From Oscillospiraceae bacterium (GTDB lineage: Bacteria > Bacillota > Clostridia > Oscillospirales > Oscillospiraceae): 38,722 nt of DNA. The position numbers and the translations under genes are program-made. Of this stretch, positions 15,954-23,737 are shown in pieces. The first letter of the stretch is position 1, and each line of letters begins with the position of its first letter. The DNA lies in contig CADAPH010000031.1 of assembly GCA_902789745.1 (NCBI GenBank), positions 1 to 38,722 on the forward strand, written 5' to 3'. The notes below the pieces were generated by a model. It saw only the letters and a program-made list of their open reading frames with translations, made no database searches and had not been told where the DNA came from.

Positions 15954-17543
15954 TCACTTTACCATACTGACCATCAGCATGCCAAAGTCTTCCGGCGAAT
16001 CTGTCGCGGGGAGTATGCCGGCGATCCTGCCGCCGGATACGATCGCAATGCGGTCGCAGATCGAACGCAGCTCCTCCAGCTCGGAAGAGATCATGACGAC
16101 GGTGACGCCGCTTTCGCGGTTGAAGCGGCGCAGGGCTTCCAGCACCAGTGCCTTTGCGCCGACGTCGATACCGCGGGTCGGTTCGGATACGAAGAGGAAC
16201 TTCGGCTCGAGCGCGAAGGCTTTGGCGAGGCACACCTTCTGCTGGTTGCCGCCGGACAGCTCCCGCGCTTTCTGCTTGGAACCGACGCATTTGATTTTAA
16301 GCTCGTCTATGTAGCGCTCCGTGATCTCACGGATGGCCTTCTCGTCGCGCCATTTGACAAGGCCGCCGAGATAGTTTTTCAGGAACTTGTTCTGCACCTG
16401 CATGGCCGGGAAGGCCACGTTCCATTCTAGCGACTCGTCCAGCAGCAGGCCGACGCCGCGCCGATCCTCCGACACGAAGGCCAGGGAAGAATCGAGACAT
16501 TTGCGCGGGCTGTTGAGCGGGATCTCCTGGCCTTGGAAGATCACCTGACCGCCCGCCTCGTAAAGGCCCATGATCCCGTTTGGGATACCGAGCTTGCCCT
16601 GTCCCGCGAGACCGCCGATGCCGAGGATCTCTCCTTCCTTGATATCCAGGCTCACATCACGAACCGTTTCGCCCGGCATGTCCACCCAAAGCCTCTTGAT
16701 GGACATGACGGTCCTTGCGTCGGAATGATCCCTAATCTCAACTTTGGAGGCGGTAGCGACGCTTCTGCCGACCATCGATTTCGAAATCTCACTGACATTG
16801 GTGCTGGCCGCGGGAACGTCGGAGACCACGAAGCCGTCGCGCATGACTACGACCCTGTTGCAGACAGAAAGGATCTCGTGCAGTCTGTGCGTGATGAAGA
16901 TGACCGCGATGCCGCTTTCGGACATGGCGCGAATGGAATCGAGCAGCGCCTCGGCCTCCTTCTCGGTCAGAACGGCGGTCGGCTCATCCAGGATCAGGAG
17001 CTTGAGCTGATCCTTGCTGAGCTCGCGCGCAATCTCCGTAAACTGCTTGTGACCGACGGGCATTTCGCTGATGATCATGTCCTTGTCGATGGTGAAGCCC
17101 ATCTTGTCGATGGCAGCCTCCGCCCTGCCGGTCATTTCATTGTAATCGAGAGTATTCAGTCTCTCGCCGAACACCTCGGAAATCACATTTTTTCTGACCG
17201 GCTCGCGGTTTAGCAGGATATTCTCCGTGGCGGTGAAGCCGGGAATCAGGGAAAACTCCTGGTGTACCATGCCGATACCGGCCGCCAGCGCGTCGAAGGG
17301 CGTATTGAAATGCACTTTTTCGCCGTTAATCAGAATGTCGCCCTCGTAGCCGCCTGTCTCCCGGATCACATCCATGCCGAAGAGGATCTTCATAAGGGTG
17401 CTCTTGCCCGCGCCGTTTTCGCCGCAGAGGCCCAGCACCTCGCCCTCGGCAAGCTGCAGGTTGATATCTGTCAGAACCTGGTTGCCGAAGAAATCTTTTT
17501 TGATATTGCGCATCTCCAGAAGCGGAGCATTAGCGTTTGCCAT
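15954..17543 (-). CDS. Fused double-domain ABC ATPase (RbsA/MglA type)
   Basis: A 529-residue cytoplasmic ATPase with two nucleotide-binding domains in one chain, as in ribose, galactose and nucleoside importers. Domain 1 has Walker A GENGAGKST (41-49) and Walker B LLILDEP (182-188), but its signature is degenerate (MPVGHKQFTEIA, 161-172, instead of LSxGQQQ). Domain 2 has the usual degenerate P-loop (GLAGQGKLG), an intact LSGGNQQKV signature and VSEPTRGIDVGAK, where Ser replaces the Walker B Asp. Thus each composite ATP site is partly altered. The ribosome site AGGTGG precedes the ATG. It follows the binding-protein gene after about 190 bases containing a hairpin and a repeat, which probably lowers its expression relative to that gene. 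Confidence 0.94.
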   Translation of the reverse strand: MANANAPLLEMRNIKKDFFGNQVLTDINLQLAEGEVLGLCGENGAGKSTLMKILFGMDVIRETGGYEGDILINGEKVHFNTPFDALAAGIGMVHQEFSLIPGFTATENILLNREPVRKNVISEVFGERLNTLDYNEMTGRAEAAIDKMGFTIDKDMIISEMPVGHKQFTEIARELSKDQLKLLILDEPTAVLTEKEAEALLDSIRAMSESGIAVIFITHRLHEILSVCNRVVVMRDGFVVSDVPAASTNVSEISKSMVGRSVATASKVEIRDHSDARTVMSIKRLWVDMPGETVRDVSLDIKEGEILGIGGLAGQGKLGIPNGIMGLYEAGGQVIFQGQEIPLNSPRKCLDSSLAFVSEDRRGVGLLLDESLEWNVAFPAMQVQNKFLKNYLGGLVKWRDEKAIREITERYIDELKIKCVGSKQKARELSGGNQQKVCLAKAFALEPKFLFVSEPTRGIDVGAKALVLEALRRFNRESGVTVVMISSELEELRSICDRIAIVSGGRIAGILPATDSPEDFGMLMVSMVK

Positions 17544-17589
17544 ATCTGTTACCCACCTAAAAAATGAATACGCTGTAATACGCCTAAGC

Positions 17590-17663
17590 TGTCATTCTGA
17601 GCGGAGCGAAGAATCCTTCGTCTCTGTCGGAGGGAAAGATCCTTCGCTTCGCTCAGGATGACA
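17590..17663. repeat. Imperfect inverted repeat (REP/MITE-like)
   Basis: Arms about 17590-17618 and 17636-17663 (TGTCATTCTGAGCGGAGCG and GCTTCGCTCAGGATGACA) pair imperfectly around a short centre. This is the sort of dispersed intergenic hairpin common in gut Firmicutes. A half-copy-like sequence occurs at about 205-226. It lies between the binding-protein and ATPase genes of the ABC operon. It encodes no protein. Confidence 0.7.
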
Positions 17664-17683
17664 TTGAGCGCTCACAGAAAGGG

Positions 17684-17714
17684 ACCGGGGAGGAAAAAGT
17701 ACTCCCTCCCCGGT
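17684..17714 (-). terminator. Hairpin after the binding-protein gene
   Basis: A perfect 10-bp GC-rich stem (17684-17693 with 17705-17714, 11-base loop) lies 21 bases after the DUF3798 stop. The minus strand continues CCCTTTCTG. It may be an attenuating terminator or a stabilising hairpin, giving more binding protein than ATPase and permeases. Confidence 0.6.
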
Positions 17715-17735
17715 GTTGTTTGCCGTTTTTGATAA

Positions 17736-18932
17736 TTACTTGACGGTGAAGTACTTCTCGGGAACCTCAATCTCGGTGGAGCCCATGTAGTGGCCGGGAT
17801 TGCCCATGATGTAGGTATCCTGGTAGATCAGGAAGACGTTCTCGAGCTTGACGCCGGTCTCCGCGTTGACGTAGTTGGAGCCGTTCCACTCCGCGCCGGG
17901 GGAGAAGACCGCGTAAGCGTCGGAGATGTCGTCGATGTCAAGCAGATCGCTCTCGCCCTTGATGACGTTCAGCGCATGCTCGGCAAGGCCGGCGGAAACG
18001 GTGAAGCCGTAGGAGTAGGCCCAGGTGCCGAAGCGGCCCTCGCCGCCCTTCTCATTGATGGCGGACTCGACCTTGGCGAGGATCTTGGCGTAGTCGCCGG
18101 CCTCAGCGGTCAGGTCGATGCCCAGGGCGCCGGGATAACCCATGGTGGGAGAGGGCAGGTCAGCCTCGACGAAGCATCCGCCGTAGGCGAGCAGCTGCTT
18201 GAGCAGAGGCTCGGTGTGGGCGTCGTTGGTGCAGAAGTAAGCGGAGTTCTTGCCGTACTTCTCGATCCATTCGGGGGCCTTCTCAAGGATGTAAGCCTGA
18301 GCGCCGGCAACACCGACGTCCGTGGTGGGGTCGGGAGCGGTCTCAAGAACGAAGTTCATGCCGAACTCCTCGCAGGCGGCCTTCATGATGGCCACGCGGC
18401 GGCTCATGGTCTCGTAGGACATGTGGCGCGGGAAGGAGATGTGGACAAAGGTGTCGCAGCCCATCTCATGGGCGGTGCGGATCATGAGGTAGCCGCGGGC
18501 GACAAAGTCGTTGTTGACGACGAGGTCAGCAGCGGAGCCGATCTCGGGCAGGTCCTCATGGGACTCACCGGCGATGCAGATGATGTCGGGGCGGCGCTCT
18601 TTGATCTGACGGAAGGCCTCAGTGGTGCCGGGGACAGCCTGGTTGACGATGATGGCCTTCATCTTGGGGTCGTCAGACATGTTGACGATGGTCTGGATGG
18701 TGGTCTCAAGCTCCTCGGTAAAGTTGTCGGGGTAGATGGCCAGCTTGACCATTTCCTCGCCATACTTGGCCTGGAAAGCCTCAGCGCCGCGGCGGTCGTC
18801 CTCAGACTGGGAGACGGAGCCGGTGATGATGCCGATATGGATGTCGTCAGCGTCGTCCGCAAACGCGGTCTGGGAAGCGAACAGCGCAAACACCATGGTC
18901 AGCGCGAGCAGAAGGGCAAGTGTCTTTTTCAT
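17736..18932 (-). CDS. DUF3798 substrate-binding-like protein
   Basis: A 398-residue secreted protein of the DUF3798 family, built like a periplasmic binding protein (two alpha/beta lobes, starting IHIGIITGSVSQSEDDRRGAE style after the leader). As first gene of an operon with ATPase and two permeases it is presumably the solute receptor. The signal peptide is residues 1-25 with a type I site (AFA before DDADD); there is no lipobox Cys, unlike most Gram-positive binding proteins, so anchoring is unexplained. The start at 18932 follows AAGGAGGAAAAC; a frame reaching 19067 is leader RNA. Promoter 19091-19119 and a structured leader precede it. The ligand is unknown. Confidence 0.9.
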   Translation of the reverse strand: MKKTLALLLALTMVFALFASQTAFADDADDIHIGIITGSVSQSEDDRRGAEAFQAKYGEEMVKLAIYPDNFTEELETTIQTIVNMSDDPKMKAIIVNQAVPGTTEAFRQIKERRPDIICIAGESHEDLPEIGSAADLVVNNDFVARGYLMIRTAHEMGCDTFVHISFPRHMSYETMSRRVAIMKAACEEFGMNFVLETAPDPTTDVGVAGAQAYILEKAPEWIEKYGKNSAYFCTNDAHTEPLLKQLLAYGGCFVEADLPSPTMGYPGALGIDLTAEAGDYAKILAKVESAINEKGGEGRFGTWAYSYGFTVSAGLAEHALNVIKGESDLLDIDDISDAYAVFSPGAEWNGSNYVNAETGVKLENVFLIYQDTYIMGNPGHYMGSTEIEVPEKYFTVK

Positions 18933-18989
18933 GTTTTCCTCCTTGTTGATATCGGAGACCGCAGCACGCCGCCGCTTGACAAAGCCCGT

Positions 18990-19027
18990 CATGCTTTTGA
19001 AAAAAGCATGCGGCAGGGCCCTGCCGC
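18990..19027 (-). promoter_or_regulatory. Leader hairpins upstream of the DUF3798 gene
   Basis: Within a leader of about 150 nt, a perfect GC palindrome (19010-19027, minus strand GCGGCAGGGCCCTGCCGC) is followed by ATGC and six Ts (19005-19000), which looks like an intrinsic terminator. The T-run also forms one arm of a second hairpin (18990-18998 with 19002-19010). Overlapping structures of this kind suggest attenuation, but no known riboswitch core was recognised. Confidence 0.4.
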
Positions 19028-19090
19028 GCAGTTGTTGGAGCGGACTCCCTTTTTTGTCCCGGAACACATGACGATTCCAAAGACTTTATT

Positions 19091-19119
19091 ACTATATCAC
19101 AGTAAATCAGGCTTTACAA
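19091..19119 (-). promoter_or_regulatory. Promoter of the DUF3798 ABC operon
   Basis: On the minus strand TTGTAA (19114-19119), a 17-bp spacer and TATAGT (19091-19096). Transcription would start near 19084, leaving a leader of about 150 nt. Confidence 0.7.
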
Positions 19120-19184
19120 TCTTTTTTTCATAGTTTATTCAAAAAATTTCTACCATCGGGCAGGCGGATGGAAAAATCTTTGCC

Positions 19185-19212
19185 TTGAAAACGGCGCCGC
19201 CCCGGCTACAAT
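19185..19212 (+). promoter_or_regulatory. Divergent promoter for a small ORF
   Basis: TTGAAA (19185-19190), a 16-bp spacer and TACAAT (19207-19212) on the plus strand, pointing away from the ABC operon. Transcription would start at about 19219, just before the small ORF at 19241. Confidence 0.6.
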
Positions 19213-19240
19213 GGAGCCGGGGTGATGCAATGAAAATCAA

Positions 19241-19462
19241 ATGTGTCCGGGCGCCTGGTACATATTTATTTCGTCCGTCAAGCTCACGGCCTTTGTACTG
19301 TTCTGCGCTTTTCTTCTCCTGCTCAGCTGTAACGGGAACATGGCAGAGGGATACACGCAATATATGACGGCCATGAGCCTCTACGAGATCGGACAGGCCC
19401 TGCTGCTCATCGGGGCGGTTTTCTCTGTCTGTATTGAGGACGTCTATATCTCCAGGCGGTAG
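19241..19462 (+). CDS. Possible small membrane protein, function unknown
   Basis: A 73-residue frame with two hydrophobic stretches (residues about 14-29 and 50-63) separated by a polar loop and ending in a charged tail. It has a good promoter immediately upstream (19185-19212), which is the main reason to consider it real. Against it: no strong ribosome site before the ATG and no family I recognise. An overlapping frame starting MKIKCVRAPG has a slightly better placed ATG but ends in low-complexity sequence. Its 3' end overlaps the convergent rnmV gene by 19 bases. Confidence 0.4.
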   Translation: MCPGAWYIFISSVKLTAFVLFCAFLLLLSCNGNMAEGYTQYMTAMSLYEIGQALLLIGAVFSVCIEDVYISRR

Positions 19463-20025
19463 AACGCCTCACGATCCATCAGGGCGTTGAGCACGTCCAG
19501 CATGGCGTCGGCGCTCATGCGCTCCGGCAGATCAAGGCTTTTCAGAAGCCGGAGCCGTTTTTCACGGCTTCCCTCTCTCCCGCTCAAAGCGCGCGCATAG
19601 AGATCCGCTTTGGTTATCCGGGCGGGTCTCTCCGCAGCGGCATCGTCTTCGAAGCTCGCGCCCGCGCGCCTGAGCGCTTCGAGCAGCACCTCCGGCCGCA
19701 TGCCCTCCACGCCGAGTTTTCCCTCCTTTGAGGGGGCGGCCTTCCGGCGTTCCTTCCCATACACGTCCGGAATGTAGGCGTGCTTGACGAGCTTCGGGTC
19801 GACGCAGCCGCGGATGTGATTGCGGATCATGAAGCCGGCGCCGTCTGAATCCGTGAGCACGATGAGTCCCCGCGTCTCCGCCATGGTTTTCAGCAGACGC
19901 CGCCTGGCAGTGTCGTTAAAAATACCGAAGCCTGCGGTCTCAAGGATCACCGCGTCCACGACCTGGCTGAGGGTGTTTTTGTCATATCGGCCCTCGACAA
20001 CGATGACCTCTTTAATTCTTTGCAT
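19444..20025 (-). CDS. rnmV: Ribonuclease M5
   Basis: RNase M5 makes the final cuts that mature 5S rRNA in low-GC Gram-positives. The 193-residue protein starts with a TOPRIM domain: VVEGRYD (9-15, Glu11) and TDSDGAG (58-64, Asp59 and Asp61), the metal-binding acids. The C-terminal part corresponds to the DUF4093 region of the family. Length is normal. The ATG lies inside the 3' end of holA (14-base overlap), so it is the last gene of the alaS-HIT-comEC-holA-rnmV unit. It ends tail to tail with the small ORF. Confidence 0.95.
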   Translation of the reverse strand: MQRIKEVIVVEGRYDKNTLSQVVDAVILETAGFGIFNDTARRRLLKTMAETRGLIVLTDSDGAGFMIRNHIRGCVDPKLVKHAYIPDVYGKERRKAAPSKEGKLGVEGMRPEVLLEALRRAGASFEDDAAAERPARITKADLYARALSGREGSREKRLRLLKSLDLPERMSADAMLDVLNALMDREAFYRLEI

Positions 20026-21058
20026 AGCTCTCCCCCGCCGCGATCCGCACTACAGCCTCCTTCAGAAGCTCTTTCGGATCGGCGCCGCTGCTTTTCATCC
20101 GGTAATCGGTCTCCGCGCAAAGCTCCACCGCCCGCCTGAGCTGGTCAAGCGTAAACCCCTTCGCCGCTGTGAGAAGCTTTGATGCGATGTAGTCATATTT
20201 CATGGAGCAGACCTCCATGACGTACTTTGTGCCGAGATTTTTTTCCAGGGCAAGCCGCGCCGCATACAGCTGGCGCATCTGTTTTCCGAGAACGGCCAGC
20301 ATCATGATCGGCTCGTTGTTCTTGTCTGCCAGCAGTTCGGAGAGGACGGAGAGGGCGGAGTTGATCTTATTCTGGGCGATGAGCTCCGTCATCTCGAAGA
20401 CCACCGCCTCCGGGATGTGGTTGGCTACCGCCTCGACGTCTTCCTGGGTCACCTTATCGCCGCTGGCGTAGGCGGCGATCTTTTCGATCTCGGGGATGAG
20501 CCTGCTCATAAGGTCGCCGCTGATGAAAATCAGACGCTGGGCGGCCGAGAGCTCGATCCCCTTCCCCGCCGCGGCGAAGCGGCGGACGATCCAGTCCGTC
20601 AGCATGCCCTGGGACTGCTGCGTGAACTTGAGCTCTTTCCCCTCGCTGCGCAGGGTTTTGACAAAACGCAGACGCCCGTCCGGCTCGTACTGCGCATTTT
20701 GAACGAAGACGACGGTACAGTAATCCGGGATATCGGAGACGGTTTTCAGACAGGCGTCCGCGTCGGCGAGCTTGTTGATGTCTACGTCCCGCAGTTCGAC
20801 AAAGGTATGCTCTGTCATGAAGGGCAAGGCGTCGACCGCCTGCTGGAAGGCATTCGCGTCCAGCGCCGGACCGTCGATGCGCTTATAACTGAAGTCGTCC
20901 TCCCCTTCGGGGAGGCATGTTTTTTTTAACTTTGACAAAAACTGCTCACGCAGATAGTCCTCCGGTCCCCAGAGAAGATAGAGGCGCTCCGGCCCGCGCT
21001 CTCTGAGGATCCGCAGTTCTGCGGTGTAATTGAAAGCTTCCTCTTTTTTCTTAGCCAT
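20012..21058 (-). CDS. holA: DNA polymerase III subunit delta
   Basis: The delta subunit of the clamp loader, which opens the beta sliding clamp during replication. The 348-residue protein aligns in style with HolA: LYLLWGPEDYLREQFL near residue 26-41 replaces a P-loop region (delta does not bind ATP), followed by FVELRDVDINKL and a helical C-terminal collar domain with KQMRQLYAARLAL. Normal length. It overlaps the end of comEC by eight bases and rnmV by 14, so translation is coupled. The comEC-holA order is common in Firmicutes. Confidence 0.95.
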   Translation of the reverse strand: MAKKKEEAFNYTAELRILRERGPERLYLLWGPEDYLREQFLSKLKKTCLPEGEDDFSYKRIDGPALDANAFQQAVDALPFMTEHTFVELRDVDINKLADADACLKTVSDIPDYCTVVFVQNAQYEPDGRLRFVKTLRSEGKELKFTQQSQGMLTDWIVRRFAAAGKGIELSAAQRLIFISGDLMSRLIPEIEKIAAYASGDKVTQEDVEAVANHIPEAVVFEMTELIAQNKINSALSVLSELLADKNNEPIMMLAVLGKQMRQLYAARLALEKNLGTKYVMEVCSMKYDYIASKLLTAAKGFTLDQLRRAVELCAETDYRMKSSGADPKELLKEAVVRIAAGESYAKN

Positions 21059-23321
21059 GTTCCCTCTCCAGGCGGATCTCCACGGTTCCGTCCTCGTCCG
21101 TTCGCATGATCTGATAACCGTATCGTTTCAGGGCGTCCAGCGTCTCCTGTGCGGGATGCCCATAGGTATTATAGCCGACGCTGATCACGGCAAGGCCGCC
21201 TCCGGCCTCTTCCAGGAGTTCCCTGCTGCTCGCGTATTTGGAGCCGTGATGCCCGACAATCAGAATATCTGTATCGCTCACATCCTCCCGCCGGACAAGC
21301 GCGCGTTCCTGCTTTTTTGACGCGTCCGCCGTGACAAGTAGCTCCGTGTCCCCGTTTTGGATGCTGAGCATCAGGCAGCGTTCGTTCTCATCTCCGTCGT
21401 CCGCCGGTTTGTAAATGCGCGCATTTATCCCGCCGACGCTTGCCGTGGTATTGTTTCCCGCTGCGACAACACGCGTACCGTGCCGGTCTGCGCAGGAGAG
21501 AATTCCCGCATACAGGCCGCCGCTGTCGTCCGCGTCCGCCGGGAGAACCAGCGTATCGACCGGCAGCATCTCCATCAGCCGCACCGCTCCGTCGGCGTGG
21601 TCGGCATGCAGATGGGTCAGGATCAGAAGCTCGACGCTCTTGCGCCCGCAGCCGAGCAGGTACTCGCCGGCGATAGTCCCGGCGTCCTCGATATTGTTGA
21701 TATTGCCGCAGTCGATAACAGCGGCAGCGTCACCGGAGAAGGCCGTGATGCACTGGCCCTGCCCGACGTCCAGGACGCTGAAATAGTCTTTTTCGCGATA
21801 CTTCCGCTCCGTATGCAGGATGATGCCCGCAAGCAGGGCAAGCGACAAGCCCGCAGGGAGCAGTACCCGCAGAAAGCGTTTCTTTCTCAGCAGCAGACCG
21901 AAAAGCAGCAGCGCATAGCTTGCCGCCATCCAGAGCATCGCCCCGTCCATCCTCATATACAGCACTGCGTAAGGGATACGCGCGGCAAGCCCGGCGCAGA
22001 AAAGAATATACCATGCCAGCCATGCGCACAGCCACGCCGCCGCAGCCCCCAACACCTGAACGATTGACAAAGCGCAGGCGATCCACGCCATACAGAAGCA
22101 GAGACTCACCGCCCAGATACAGGCGATGTTGCTCAAAATCGAGAGAAGCGCAACATAGGAGAAGTGCAGGGCAGTGAGCGGCATGGTGAACACCGTCACG
22201 CTCAGGGAGCTTGCAATCACGCCGAGCGCATAGCGAACAGGCAGGATCTGCAGATGTTCAGGTATCGGGCGCATGAGCCAGCTGTGGATTTTCTCGCCGA
22301 AGCAGACGATGCCGGCCATGGCCGAAAAGCTGAGCTGGAGGCTGACGCTCTTTGCCGCAAAGGGACAGACCGCAAGAATGATCGCCAGCACCGCGGAGAG
22401 CGAGGTGACAGAATCGTTTTCCCTTCGCAGGATCGGGGCCAGAAGGAGCAGCGTCTGCATAAAAGCGGCACGGACGGCGGAATTGCTCGCCCCCGTGACC
22501 AGCACAAAACACCAGATCAGCACGATGCTGAAAAGCGCGCCGCGCCTGCCGTTGCCGAAAAGAAGGCTGAGAAGTCCGACGAGGAAGGATATATGCAGAC
22601 CGGACACCGCGACGACGTGCATGAGACCGGAACGGCTCATCGCAACATAGAGGGCGTCATCCGCGTAAAAGTCCTGCTTATCGCCCAGCATCAGGGCCTT
22701 GATAAAGGCGCGGCAGTCTGCGGGAAAGAGGTCGTCCACACGCCGGCACAGGAGATGGCGCAGGCGGGCCGGAAGGCTCAGAACGGAAAAGCCGCGCTTT
22801 TCAAGTACTTCACCGCCCTTGGAACTCAGGCGCAGATAATACCCGTTTGTGCGGTAATTGTCATAAGGCTTTCCGTAAAGGGTATCGGCCGTTCTGATTT
22901 TTGCCGTAAAAGCGACGTGATCTCCGGGCTCCGCCGTTGTAAAGGCCTTCTTGTTGTCATAGACAATCGCCTTGAAGCGCGGCAAATCCCCGGAGCTTAT
23001 TCGGATATACAGTCTGTTATAGCTCCCGTACAGATCCGGGTAATCCAAAACCGTCCCCTGAATCTCCCGCGTTTCACCCGCATATTCAGCCGCACGCTTG
23101 ACCGTCAGCCGCTCGTATACGGCGTACTCCATCAGTCCGAGGGAGAAGAAAAGCAGCGCGATCACGGCCGGACGCAGCCATTTTCTCCGCGTCAGCGCCA
23201 GAAACGCCCCGAGCACGGCGGACAGTACCGCCGGTACGATCAGCCAGCTCTCGGGCAGAATATAGTTTGCAAGAAAAATTGCGGCGGAAAAAGCCAGCGC
23301 CGCCGTCGCGAGCTTTCTCAT
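21051..23321 (-). CDS. comEC: ComEC/Rec2 competence DNA channel protein
   Basis: The membrane channel for uptake of single-stranded DNA in transformation, 756 residues. Early residues hold two to three helices and an OB-like extracellular domain (DUF4131 type), then the Competence domain with many helices including HVVAVSGLHISFLVGLL, and a C-terminal metallo-beta-lactamase domain with HLHADH (570-575) and VGHHGS (689-694). All domains are complete. The ATG at 23321 follows GGAGGGG; an in-frame start at 23375 would run through the upstream hairpin. It follows the HIT gene in the alaS operon. No other competence gene is in the window. Confidence 0.95.
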   Translation of the reverse strand: MRKLATAALAFSAAIFLANYILPESWLIVPAVLSAVLGAFLALTRRKWLRPAVIALLFFSLGLMEYAVYERLTVKRAAEYAGETREIQGTVLDYPDLYGSYNRLYIRISSGDLPRFKAIVYDNKKAFTTAEPGDHVAFTAKIRTADTLYGKPYDNYRTNGYYLRLSSKGGEVLEKRGFSVLSLPARLRHLLCRRVDDLFPADCRAFIKALMLGDKQDFYADDALYVAMSRSGLMHVVAVSGLHISFLVGLLSLLFGNGRRGALFSIVLIWCFVLVTGASNSAVRAAFMQTLLLLAPILRRENDSVTSLSAVLAIILAVCPFAAKSVSLQLSFSAMAGIVCFGEKIHSWLMRPIPEHLQILPVRYALGVIASSLSVTVFTMPLTALHFSYVALLSILSNIACIWAVSLCFCMAWIACALSIVQVLGAAAAWLCAWLAWYILFCAGLAARIPYAVLYMRMDGAMLWMAASYALLLFGLLLRKKRFLRVLLPAGLSLALLAGIILHTERKYREKDYFSVLDVGQGQCITAFSGDAAAVIDCGNINNIEDAGTIAGEYLLGCGRKSVELLILTHLHADHADGAVRLMEMLPVDTLVLPADADDSGGLYAGILSCADRHGTRVVAAGNNTTASVGGINARIYKPADDGDENERCLMLSIQNGDTELLVTADASKKQERALVRREDVSDTDILIVGHHGSKYASSRELLEEAGGGLAVISVGYNTYGHPAQETLDALKRYGYQIMRTDEDGTVEIRLEREHG

Positions 23322-23339
23322 ATTCCCCTCCGCAGAAAC

Positions 23340-23363
23340 GGGGCCGGCAAGACTGCCGGCCCC
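23340..23363 (-). terminator. Hairpin between HIT and comEC genes
   Basis: A perfect 10-bp GC stem (23340-23349 with 23354-23363) in the 59-base gap; GTTTCTG follows on the minus strand. Likely a partial terminator that tunes comEC expression. Confidence 0.6.
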
Positions 23364-23380
23364 GCCGTTTTTCAATCGAA

Positions 23381-23722
23381 TCAGATCACCTTTTCACCGA
23401 GCTTCACGCCGCCCAGAAGGTGGAAGTGCAGGTGCATGACGGTCTGACCGCCGTCCTCTCCGCAGTTGTTGATGACGCGGTAGCCGTTGTCAAGTCCCTC
23501 GTCCTTTGCGATCTTCGCAATAGCCTCAAAGCACTTGGCCACATGCAGAGAGTTGTCCGCATTGACTGCGCGCGCGCAGCAGATATGCTTCTTCGGCGTC
23601 ACGAGGATATGAACCGGCGCCTGGGGATTGATGTCGCGGAAGGCGAAAACATAATCGTCCTCGTATACCTTGGTGCTGGGGATATCCCCTGCAATGATTT
23701 TGCAGAACAGGCAATCGTCCAT
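23381..23722 (-). CDS. HIT family nucleotide-binding hydrolase
   Basis: A 113-residue histidine-triad protein of the HINT type, which hydrolyses nucleoside phosphoramidates and aminoacyl-adenylates. The triad MHLHFHLLGG gives His97, His99 and His101 (nucleophile). CLFCKI at 4-9 is the N-terminal Cys pair usual in this branch. The gene follows alaS after 15 bases with ribosome site AGGAGG. HINT enzymes act on aminoacyl-AMPs made by tRNA synthetases, so the pairing with alaS is plausible functionally (inference). Confidence 0.96.
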   Translation of the reverse strand: MDDCLFCKIIAGDIPSTKVYEDDYVFAFRDINPQAPVHILVTPKKHICCARAVNADNSLHVAKCFEAIAKIAKDEGLDNGYRVINNCGEDGGQTVMHLHFHLLGGVKLGEKVI

Positions 23723-23737
23723 TTTATTGTCCTCCTG

